A stretch of 64,000 nt of DNA from Glandiceps talaboti (Eukaryota; Hemichordata; Enteropneusta; Spengelidae): assembly GCF_964340395.1 (NCBI RefSeq), contig NC_135562.1, positions 921,501 to 985,500 on the forward strand, read 5' to 3'. Position numbers and translations under genes: made by a program. The notes under the pieces were generated by a model. The model was not told the DNA's origin. It saw nothing but the letters and a program-made list of their open reading frames with translations, and made no database searches. Below, in pieces: positions 1 through 10,903 of the stretch (position 1 is the stretch's first letter; each line of letters begins with the position of its first letter).

Positions 1-244
1 TGGAGTCGGTCATTTCCCTGATAATACAACTGATTTAAAGCTAAAAACTGGTCAAGAAATTAGGAATGCAGTATGACTTTTACCAATTTTAAGCATAATT
101 TTGAAAATGATGGAAATATTCTGAGCTATTATTACATTGCAGCAAAATGTACCGCGTGACAGTATTAATTTTGAGCCCTGTCCCTCATCAAACCTCAACG
201 GCTTCTGCCATGATGAAAGACAGATGCAGCTCTGACGTAACAAA

Positions 245-292
245 GGGGTTGGGTGGGTGGGTGGGTGGGTGAGAGGGGGGGGGGGGTTAGAC
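245..292 (+). repeat. G-quadruplex-forming (GGGT)n and poly-G tract
   Basis: Five GGGT units followed by a run of G, enough G runs for a quadruplex on the plus strand. Nothing else recognisable lies in 1-430. Confidence 0.8.
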
Positions 293-430
293 GGCGGTGT
301 TCTGCCAAGGTTTCCAACAAGTGGGGACACAGGCCCCTTGGTTCCAAAAAGTGGTGTCATTTGACAGGGAGTGGGGTCAATTATTATTGTCTATGAAATA
401 TTCATATAAATTATCTCAGACCACTATTGT

Positions 431-531
431 GAGTATCAATCTGCTAAGACAGTGCTCTATACCGCAGTGGCAAAGCGCAATTACTGCGCTCTGCCACTGC
501 GGTGGAGCACTGTCTTAGCAGATTGATACTC
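431..531. repeat. Long hairpin (arms about 47 bp)
   Basis: Left arm 431-479 and right arm 485-531 are near-perfect inverted copies (GAGTATCAATCTGCTAAGAC mirrored by GTCTTAGCAGATTGATACTC). The loop is about 5 nt. A direct copy of the right arm is at 842-889. Confidence 0.85.
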
Positions 532-605
532 ATCGAGTTACATACGCTCCTCCTCCAAGTCGAGCACTCTACTCAACCAGCTACCAGACCCAGAATGGAA
601 CAGCC

Positions 606-778
<173 letters not shown>

Positions 779-841
779 GATGATCGCACTATGCGTGAAA
801 CTCCGAGTTACAACCAAGAAAGAGTTCCAGTACTACCAAAA

Positions 842-898
842 CGCTCTGCCACTGCGGTATAGAGCACTGTCTTAGCAGATTATACTCACCGAGTTATA
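842..898. repeat. Direct copy of the right arm of the 431-531 hairpin
   Basis: It matches 485-541 with a few changes, including the flanking CGAGTTA. The two direct copies bracket the TA microsatellite at 610-774. Confidence 0.8.
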
Positions 899-3353
899 TA
901 TATATATATTATATATATACCTCTTCATATATATAATATGATATATTGTTTAGAAAGATTGGACAGCCAGGTAGGCACAATTTTTAATCTGAATATCAAT
1001 GAATAGCAGTGCTCAAATTTATAATTCCCTTTTTTCAGACAAGGACAATTAACAACTTCTAAATAAGTCACAGTGAACATATGATTGAATAAAAACTTTG
1101 AGAAATCCTAAACTTGTAACCACTTGTTTCATTTTTAAAATTGTTAGTACACTGCTGTGTTTATCATTCCCTCTTCAAATTCATGACATTTTGAAGAAAA
1201 AAAATCCCTGACTTTAAAAAGTACCAAATGTGAACGAAAAACTTACAAATAATAGTCAAACAAACTTTAAAATTATTTATTTTTTATTAATTAACCGTTA
1301 CTGGCTGTATATCATGATTTGGTCCTGCTATATCAAATGACAGCATAGTTACGTACTGTAAACTTGCAATGATACGGAAAGCTGACATTAGGTGTCCTTG
1401 AAACTCAGAACTTGGATCTTTAACTAAAACTATCAACAAAGTCAAAGTTGGGATGCTCTGTAAATATTACATTAATTTTTTTCTGATTTGCACAACAAGT
1501 TCGTTCTTCATGTCTGACCGCGGGCGCACATGCATCGGCCGTCTATAGTGGCCATGCCAGTGATTACGCATTGATTCAGTGCCCAACATTCACATGTGTC
1601 ACTAGCACTGTCAACATCATGCAACACGATCCCCTAACACAGCTTTTTCGGAATCAAAATACACATGTACTCATTTAATTTAACCCATCAACAAATGAAA
1701 ATCACAACCTGTTCCATAAATTTGGTTCACGAAGGCTTCTGAGCTGTGGCATGGCAGATAGATGTTCCGGTAGAAAGTTCAGTGTTTCACACACGTCAGT
1801 GATTAGGTCAGAGGTCACGACAGTGACAGTAGACAAAACACGTGACGAGAGACGTCCATTTCGACGTCTCATCTAATCCCTCTAATGTTTTAATTTGTAG
1901 ATTAAGTTTATCAAAGTTGATCTTTTCGTGGCATTTTTTATGTTAACAATAGAACTGCGCGTTGTCACTGTATCTTATATGATGTCAACAAAGCTTTCCC
2001 TTAATACGCAGTCAGTATACTTCTTGTGGGATTCACGTCGAGTCAGAGCCTGGCCTGGTCCGGCCGTGGACTTAGATAATTTTCATGTCTGCCGTAAAAT
2101 GAATGCGCCAAAGCGACGCAAGGTGGGAAAATTATTGCTTCATTTGTAATTTTAGGGGGCCAATGTCGCAAGGTCGTGGCCTCGGCAGAACTGGCCTAAG
2201 ACGCCATGGGGAACTTTACAATTTTGCTGTGCTCAGGGGTCGGTCGGAAATAAAAAAACTTTTTTTTTTCTGATGTCGGAGCTGCAAATTAGGGTCGGTC
2301 GGGAGATGAGAAACAGAAAAATAAAAAGGGCCGCCCTTATATGTATACATACAAATTAAATGATTTTGACTGTGTTAGAAAGCATTATTTGTACATATAA
2401 AGTGACAAACAGTAAAAAAATGGCTAGTGACCTTTCTCTTATAATCAAACACAAGCTAGTTAGTATCTAAAACGTGCGTTCCATGTTGTGCATACTCTGT
2501 CTGATCTGGTCACTTGTAAAAGTTCCCTGATAGCACAAAGAGAGATTGCTTATTAGTACAACTTGATGTTACCTAGTTGTTTGCATATAGTCCTTGCTGC
2601 TAGAAGATTCCATCCTCTGTGTTCCGATTTGCATACATATTTCCAATCTTGGGATCCAGCTTTTCTAACTTCAACCAGTCCCTCAAAAGGTGTCCGCCCA
2701 CCTGTCAGTTTTATCTCCACTGCAAAATCTATGGTGAAACAAAGATAATGAACATGTTAACTGTCTTTTTAACAGTCGACTTTGAAAGACATATGCCAAA
2801 CAATGTTTTGGCCTTGCAATTGTCAAGTTGTCACTTCGACAAGGATCCATTTGTGAAGGGATGAGTCAAGTTAAGTAGTTGCCTCAATCGTGACAATCTG
2901 AGATTTAGGAATTCGACATCGTTCCTTTACTTCCTTCGGATTTATGTAGTTTGGTTTTTATTTTGTAGTTCTACGAGTGGTCGCCTCTACCTCTAGGATC
3001 AACATCGCTGTAAACTTCTAATTGAATATAGTTTTACTATCCATACGTCTACAAGTTTTCAGTCATTTTATTGGCATAGCAATTTTATAACTTTTCTTAT
3101 GAATTTCTTGCACCTAGAAGATTTGACCTTTACTTATTGACCTGTAACCTTTATATGTCTACAGGACAATAGAAAGATTCCATCGATAGTTGTGTAATAA
3201 ATCTCCGATGTCAGTTGACCTAAAACAGAAAGTCGTCTGGTTAAGACAGAAATCTAAACATTGCTAAATTTTATCGGCTGTCTTCACACAATTGTTACAT
3301 TTTAATGTTATTCTGTTGCGTTAGTATAAAGGGTATGAAAAGAAAATGTAGCA
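898..3353. other. Gene-free stretch
   Basis: No exon, RNA gene or clear element is recognised. It holds a short TA tract at 897-920, the motif cluster at 1805-1857, and a GGGTCGGTCGG repeat pair at 2237-2247 and 2291-2301 with an A/T-rich spacer. Confidence 0.6.
1805..1857. promoter_or_regulatory. Cluster of transcription-factor-like motifs
   Basis: AGGTCAGAGGTCA at 1805-1817 is a perfect DR1 nuclear-receptor site. CACGTGAC at 1839-1846 is an E-box, and GACGTC at 1852-1857 is a CRE-like core. No gene start is visible close by; a gene left of the window would be one explanation. Confidence 0.35.
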
Positions 3354-3935
3354 ATGTTTGCAAGATTTTTGTCATGTGACGTCGAACGAGGAAATGTAAC
3401 AATACTCGTTAGATTTTTGTCGATTCAAAAGAATGGTCATGTTTCCTGCTTCCTTCGTATAGAAACTGGACGATTCAGAGGGGAACCGATATCTGAAAGA
3501 GTTTGCACCCTCTGCCATGATGATGTCGTCGAAAATGAAGTTCATTTTCTTTTGTACTGTAGTTTTTACAATGACCTTCTGGTTTCTTTTTTTGATTTTG
3601 GAGATGAGTACATTGACTTACCTGAAAACGAAAAACCTAAGGTACTTGGTAGCAAGAAAAGTGCGGAAAATGACAAGATTTAGAAAGCATTTTTAAGGAG
3701 AAGGGACAACTTGTACATTAATTCATAACTCTTATATTTGCCTTGTAAATAATATTTTCATTATTGTAGAAAAAGCTCCTCAATTTGTTCCAATTATGTT
3801 TTATTTCACTTTAGGTGACATATAAGCCTATTTGGCTGGGAGGTTGTGTAATGTAAATTGTTTTTTCCGGTAGTCTGTTTACCTAGCTCATGTCACTATA
3901 ATAAATGATTCTACTACTACTATTGTAATTCCAAT
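3354..3935 (+). mobile_element. 3' fragment of a second LINE
   Basis: The frame 3354-3683 contains L-R-I-E-T-G-R-F-R-G, then E-R-V-C-T-L-C, then V-E-N-E-V-H-F-L-L-Y-C-S-F-Y: the C-terminal C-x2-C...H-x4-C finger of many animal LINE ORF2 proteins. A short 3' UTR follows, ending AATAAATGATT and a CTA repeat tail near 3900-3930. It is a truncated, non-functional remnant. Confidence 0.7.
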
Positions 3936-4815
3936 TCTGTGTCATCAGTGTCAGCAATCCCTACATTCCAGTTTCGGGATAGGAGTAGCTTGGAATCCAT
4001 GATACTGGTTATATATAAGTACATGGTAAATCACAAAGCCTTAAATTCTGGCACATTGTTCTACTCGACTAACTTTAGACTGCAAGATATACACATATGT
4101 AGTTTGTAAGAAACGACGTGTAGTACGTGCCACACCTATCAGCCAACACATTGTCACAGATGACTGATTAGCCAGGGCTGAACTATACCACAGATAATAC
4201 ATTATTTACAAATCATTGCAAATCAACACATTTGTACACCATCTATATCATGGTCAATTAATGCCGAACAACGGTCATAATATTGCTAAACTAGTTTTAA
4301 TGTTTCAAAGTTGATATTTATCCCAGTACGTGTCATATGTCATATTTCTGCACACCTGGTTTTTATCATCGATGTTTATTCGATCATTTAGAAATTTATA
4401 AATATCAAACTCTCACAGGCCTAAATGATGGCTTTTAGTCTTGAACCATATCCAATTCAAGACTGTCGAAACACTCAGTTCCTATAGGAGAGGTTGTAGT
4501 GTTTGGCCACCAAGCTACATGGCCTCGGGCAAGTCGCCATTTTATGGGACCACTTACATAGCAAGACCACTCGTATAATACTTGGTATTAAACGAAAAAC
4601 ATTAGAAGTAATCCATTTAAATTCCCATGGTTATACATTAGATTATATGTTCTCACTACAGTATTGTATTCGGATATATATGTAGTACATTATCAAGAGC
4701 ACAAAATCCACTTCAACTTTTTACTAGTTTCAATCCTATTAAAGTGGACTTTGTGATGAAACATTCTCCATATACGAAAGTTGGGAATTAACAGACTGAA
4801 TGGGTCAATAAAGAA

Positions 4816-5031
4816 GGTGGGTGGGTAGGGTGGGAGTGGGGGGTTAATGGGACCAGGGGCTTCGGGCTGAGATGCTCGTATTGGTGATGATTCTAGAAGA
4901 AGTTTCCGGGGATCTGATTATGAACATTGTCTAAATCTGACTGATTTCACTCTCTTTTCTGAGGACCCTTACCGTAAAACAAGAGGATTGTTAGAGGTAG
5001 TTTAGGAATGGGGTGGGGTTGGGTGGGGGTC
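4816..5031 (+). repeat. Two G-quadruplex motifs
   Basis: GGTGGGTGGGTAGGGTGGG near 4816-4845 and GGGGTGGGGTTGGGTGGGG near 5009-5028 each hold at least four G runs. Confidence 0.6.
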
Positions 5032-5164
5032 AACGTGAACGTTAGGGCTATTGTTAATAAAGTGATCAAGATACAGATAAAGCTAACCCCCGGATTCACT
5101 CAGTACTTACATTTGATTTTACAATGGAAACCAGTTTAGTACAATTAAAACACAGTTTGGCATG

Positions 5165-5460
5165 TCAAAAATCTAAGATTGTTACATTTTATCGTCTGAC
5201 ACATCTTGCTAACATTTCTACATTTTATCGTCTGACTGAACACACATCTTACAAACATTGCAACAATTTATCGTCAGTCGACAAACGACAAATAATCTTG
5301 TATCTGTTACATTGCATTGATACATTTTACAAACAGCTGTAGTTAACTTGGAGAAAATGTAGCAATGCTGATAAATTTTTGTTTTGCCAGATGATAAAAT
5401 GTAAATATGTTTAGTAATAAGATTTTTGTTGAGCCTGACGACATTTTGTCTGCACACAAC
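5165..5460. repeat. Degenerate inverted-repeat cluster
   Basis: TTACATTTTATCGTCTGA and its variants recur directly and in inverse (CAGATGATAAAATGTAAA near 5391-5408). Similar words occur at 3235-3440. Probably a decayed fold-back element. Confidence 0.4.
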
Positions 5461-6335
5461 TGTATTCCATTGTGTAAAGTGCTCCTTCAACTTATATCCT
5501 CCACACCTTATCGCTGCACAGGTAATGAATCGTAAACGTCGAGACAACTAGACCGAGACTTGCCCAAAATATGCTTTAATTTTGTCAACGGGGTAGCTTT
5601 GATTGCAAAAATGATAATTTGAATATGGTAGGGGAATCGAGGATTCATAATACTCAAATTCATTCGTAGTCTCAAAACATAATTATTATTGTAGAAATAA
5701 AATATACCAGTAGCAGTAACTAGAATCAAAAACAAGGAACTGGTTCTGGTAGTCGAATTTCCGGGTAACTAAAGTGCCAAATAATTGACAACAAGAATTG
5801 AAAACATTAAAACACAGGTCTTATACCGTCACTTACCTGGCTTACACAAAAGTGTTGGCGCCAAAAACAAAAGGAACAAGGAATATATGATAGTACATTG
5901 TAATATCTGAGACATTGTAGACGTCTACAGTATAGAGCCAGTATGACCTTCTGTGACCCCAGCAAGGCAACGCGATGCAATTATGTACCTGCTATCCTAT
6001 TGAATTACGTATTTCAAACTATTCATATGCAAAGAAAGTGAACGTGTTTAGCAATATAATAAGGACGTGTACCATAGGTAGGTGACTTTTGACCCTTTGA
6101 CAAGGTAGCAATGTTCCTTTTTTTGAATAATAAGAGAACTTAATGTGGCGATATGACATGCTTGGTCAATTGGCTGCTATGTACCGAGTGTTACAGCATA
6201 CACTGGTGGTTTTTGTTCTTTTAAAAATCAGTCCAATCTTAATTTGAATACATTATTATCGATACCAATGATTTGTTTCATCCTCCAACGTTTTTGGAAA
6301 AAGGTTGCTCAATATTTATTCCAAGGGCGGGATCT

Positions 6336-6491
<156 letters not shown>

Positions 6492-6905
6492 CTCTTGATC
6501 GACTTGAAGGTAACACTTTCCATTTATTGACGACATCGCTGAAATCAAGTAAAACATAGAAACAATAAATATTGTTATCAGGTAAAGCATATGATTCGAA
6601 AATTGACATGCTAAAGGAGAAGTTAAGCTTATTTCTATACATAATGGTATCCATTAGCAGTAAGTGTTCTATTATATATGGTGCAGTCTTGACAAAAAAC
6701 ATACTGCCATTGGCGGCACGGCACTGCATCACATCGAACATGAAATCCGATACTTGCGTGGTCTTGACTGTTACATACCATGCTATTGCTGACGCTCATG
6801 TAAGATACGTTCAACACAGGCGGACCACAAATAACTAACTGTATCTATTATTTTTTGTTTCTAACGCTCAGTTGGATCAGGTACTCTCATTAAAATAGTT
6901 AAACT

Positions 6906-7140
<235 letters not shown>

Positions 7141-7266
7141 CAAACAATACATAATTAAATAAATAAGTTGATCAATCAATCAATTTATAAAACGCAGTTT
7201 CCACTACAGAAGCACAATTGCATTTTGTTTTGTTTATAAAGCCCACCACTGAGTGCCTATTTGGTA

Positions 7267-7271
<5 letters not shown>

Positions 7272-7330
<59 letters not shown>
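7272..7330. repeat. (GT)n microsatellite
   Basis: About 29 GT units. Confidence 0.97.
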
Positions 7331-7336
<6 letters not shown>

Positions 7337-7793
7337 AGCTACTTTGTGTCACACATGTTCTTGTTTTTCTCTTTTCATGTGTTATAGTTCTCTCATTTGT
7401 AGACGTGTAAGGTGATTAATGTTAGCATTTTTGATGCCTTTTTGAGAGAAAACTTGTAAATATTAAAATTTAGTAAGATATTTATTTATTTATTCCAAGA
7501 GAATATGCGAACTGTTTGCCCTGAGAGATGTCTTTAAAATGTACGTATGTAATGTCAAACCTCGACCTCCTTTGTCCAAGGTCAGACGTACTCATTATTC
7601 AAAGGGAACAAGTGGCATACCCTCTAAACATTTCAATAAACTAAGTGGGAGTTTCTTAGTGAATGGATTTTTATGTGACATGAATAAAACTTGCTAGTAC
7701 TATATTGCGTCTGTGGAAATCCCGGTGGAAAATACGACCAGGTGTGGCATCCGTAGATTGTTCTTTCTGTTTAATGTCATCATCGGAAAATTA

Positions 7794-7873
7794 CCCCCCC
7801 CCCCACCACCACCACCACCACCACCACCACCACCACCACCACCACCACCACCACCACCACCACCACCACCACC
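7794..7873. repeat. (CCA)n microsatellite
   Basis: Poly-C then about 22 ACC units. Confidence 0.97.
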
Positions 7874-8511
7874 TTTACCAGGCGAAGGGAAAATTCCTCT
7901 AGCTCAGGAGAATGGCTTGATATACCTAGAGTAATGATCGATCTGCGATACTGAATGTAGGTCGCAACTACAGCAACGACAACTCTAATGAAAGGTCAAA
8001 GGGTGAAGGGACTCAGGTCTCAGCGATTCGTTTGTGTACAATAAACCAAATAAACAAACTTGAACAACCATAAAGACAAAATTACAAACAACAGACGTTC
8101 GACAAAGTCTGCTTTATGGTTTCTCTCCAATAAATATTGCATGTATAATACTTTTCCACAAAGTATATTTTGTTACCCCACACTATTCTAGTTCCTATAC
8201 AGTATCGTAATGATGTATTAGGCAATGATTCAGTGTCAGGTCAGCTAGGTCACCACTGTTAGTGTTTACTATTATCTTAATAAGGATACTTTTTACTCAG
8301 GGTCAGTTGCAGCTCTGCCATGAATGCCACAGCCACATTTTACACTTAGCTTTTAAAGAATATATCTTTTGTTATTTGATGAAAAAAGTATCCCATTGCA
8401 GCTAGTGCAGAATGATTTAAAAGTAAACAGTGAGTCAGCAGATCTAACAGGATACAGCACGTGATCGATGTAAACTGACTTGTCGAACAAAATTTATTAT
8501 ATGCAAGTGAC

Positions 8512-8587
8512 CACAGGCACTTGTCTGTATGAACTTTTTTTTAAAATGGTCAAAAACATTCCATACACATTGATGCAAGTGCCTGTG
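8512..8587. mobile_element. Small MITE with CACAGGCACTTG ends and 8-bp target duplication
   Basis: Terminal inverted repeats CACAGGCACTTG (8512-8523) and CAAGTGCCTGTG (8576-8587). Flanks are CAAGTGAC (8504-8511) and CAAGTGAT (8588-8595), 7 of 8 identical. Eight-base duplications fit a hAT-type transposase. Non-coding. Confidence 0.7.
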
Positions 8588-8972
8588 CAAGTGATGACTG
8601 GGCAGTTCAGACAAATCAGAAATTATTGATTGGCGAGCACTGGCAGCAAAGTCTGGTATGAACTGTATCCTCATACCACGGTTTACTTCAAGTTTCAGAT
8701 TTCTCTAAACCGGATATAGTTATTTTCAATGAGATAAGGCGTTTTATCCGTGCCTTACTCCCTTTCGAGATCATTTACAGATATGCATGTACGAAAGAGA
8801 AAAGAACAAGCAATCTTTCAATGACTTGGCAGCAAAGTGAAAAATCTCAGGAATAAAGTTCGGGATTATTGAGGTGATGCTACCTATCATAAAATGATGA
8901 ATATTCCTAAACATTTTATCTGCCTTTTATGGTCACTGTATTAATGATACTACACGCCTTGAAGATAGAATA

Positions 8973-9084
8973 CACAGGCACTCGAATCAATCTTTATGAT
9001 TTTTATAAAAATGTATAGTAAACAAGAGCTCTTATTTACTATATATTTAAAAATAAATCAGACAGATTGATTCGAGTGCCTGTG
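8973..9084. mobile_element. MITE of the same family with 21-bp perfect inverted repeats
   Basis: The ends 8973-8993 and 9064-9084 are perfect inverted copies starting CACAGGCACTCG, and the interior is palindromic too (TATAGTAAA ... TTTACTATA). The ends match the element at 8512-8587 except for one base. No clear target duplication is visible. Confidence 0.75.
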
Positions 9085-9392
9085 GTAAAATGTAGCAAAA
9101 GATATCACTAAAATGATGTAAAACGAGTCCCTCCTGCCCCTAGACCCTCATAGACCCAAGGTCACATGCTATCGTTGTGTGTCACGTCGTACACGTGTAT
9201 CTCCAAAAGAGACATCTCCAGTCTATCTCGTATTAGAGGTCTGACCTAGCGTAACCCCATTATTTTACTCGCCGACTTGAGGGGTCTTTATTAGGCACCA
9301 GCGCAATTTTCCATTACTTATCATTTGTGTGCAGGACTTCGTTCATCACATCCAAACTGTTTGCAGCCACGTTTATCAGATATATCAACAGA

Positions 9393-9498
9393 ATGGCATC
9401 AAAACCTGTAATCGACATCAAAATAGTCGGCGATATTCCCTGACCTTGGTGTTGGATCGGGACGAGAAATAGGACGGCTGCCATTGCGAAAACTCAAG
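9393..9498 (+). CDS. Selenoprotein exon 1 with in-frame TGA (Sec) codon
   Basis: The ATG at 9393 has an acceptable context (cagaATGG). Thirty-five codons plus one base precede the donor GTTAGT at 9499. The TGA is at 9441-9443, followed by CCT TGG TGT, giving x-P-W-C; residues 17 and 20 are the redox pair. Conventional gene finders would stop at codon 16 or start downstream, so this exon is easily missed. The frame upstream of the ATG is open for a while, so a longer N-terminus cannot be excluded. Confidence 0.85.
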
Positions 9499-10832
9499 GT
9501 TAGTACTGCATTGTGGCGTTTGCTGTGACTTTGAGGTTTTTTCTTCTGATTTCGTGCTTGTTTTCGTTCCGATGTTTAACTGGAAGCAAACAGTTAAACA
9601 TCGGAACGAAAAAAAAGCACAAAAATAGAAGAAACCCCACTCAAAATCACAACAAACGCTACAATTATTGCAGCTGGCTATATTGTCACAACGTTGTCTG
9701 TGCATGATATCGTGGCAAGGCATTCTCGTTGTACCATGGAATAACACACCCAGCGTAACTGCAGTAACATGATCAGTCAACGGATCGTCAACACCACCCG
9801 CATATTGTTATACAACGGGCAAAACTGAGTGTGTAATGACATATTGATAAGAACCCGCATTATTTGGAGCTGGTAACACACATGTAGTATCTATTTTCTC
9901 CCTGGATATCTCTGTTGACACACCCGTTATTTTCCGTCTAGTCTCTAATTGATCATAAGAATTGTCTATTGTATACTGACTCTGTGTGTCACTTCACTAT
10001 CATAGTCACAAACGAAAGTGCATAAAAGACAACATTATGGTGGTTTTTTTTTTTTTTTATAGAAATAAATGAAAGAATCCAGCAGGAGGCAAATTGATTA
10101 TTTAGGCAAAAACTTTTTTTCACATGTGAAAAAAAAGGCAAGAAAGTAATGAAATTTAACCAAGGTAGTCTGTATGACCTCACCCTTCATTCCATGATGA
10201 ATAATGAATGGAATAAAAACACTTTGCAAGTCATTCTGTTTATTAGAACGACAAAAGATTGTATATTTTTGACACCAGGGGGCACCATTTGGCAGGGGAT
10301 TATTCACCAGGGTGTGTTTGATTTGCACGATCATAATCATGATTTATCGATCACAACCATGATTGTGCAAATCGAACGTGCCCATGACGTGTTTGTGTTC
10401 AAGAAACAAGATGTTTTGTTTCCCTTAACATGCCCATATATGTTAGCTATATTTGCTCAGTACTAGAGTGCACTTTTAGAATCCCTTTTCCATTTTTCAT
10501 TAATTTTCTGTACAACAGGATTTAAATTCAAAATTTTACAAATGCACATTTTTTGTTGTAAGTTAGTGTAGTTTTGGTAAATATCTAGGAGGGATAGAAA
10601 ACCATAATATTTGTGTTGATTTTTTACAGACAAGTATGAGTTTAGCTGGTATTGGGAGCCTTACTATATCAAGCCTGATACACCAGATGAGGGATTTCCA
10701 AAGCCTGCACCAGCCCCTGGGTCACCAAGGTTAGTAGATGAACTTTGAACTTTGACAGTTGACCTTTCAGAATGTTTTGAATATTAAAGTGATATCAAGA
10801 CTAACATATGAATAAATCTGTACTCTCTCCAA

Positions 10833-10863
<31 letters not shown>

Positions 10864-10872
10864 TACATACAT

Positions 10873-10903
<31 letters not shown>

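Larger units (their letters stand above)
3936..6335. other. Gene-free stretch
   Basis: Apart from the G-rich motifs at 4816-5031 and the inverted-repeat cluster at 5165-5460, nothing recognisable is seen. Confidence 0.6.
7331..9392. other. Gene-free stretch upstream of the selenoprotein gene
   Basis: It contains the CCA repeat and two MITEs. The last 300 bp before the ATG must hold the promoter and 5' UTR of the selenoprotein gene, but no TATA box or initiator could be assigned. A possible 3' splice site (TGTGTGCAG ending 9334) would allow a spliced 5' UTR. Confidence 0.5.

Noticed and set aside
3354-3683. The open frame as a host gene
   Set aside because: Its cysteine/histidine pattern and 3' tail are those of a LINE ORF2 C-terminus, without start or splice context.
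9441-9443. The TGA as a simple nonsense mutation in a pseudogene
   Set aside because: All other exons are open, splice sites are intact, the TGA is exactly at the catalytic cysteine and a SECIS lies downstream.
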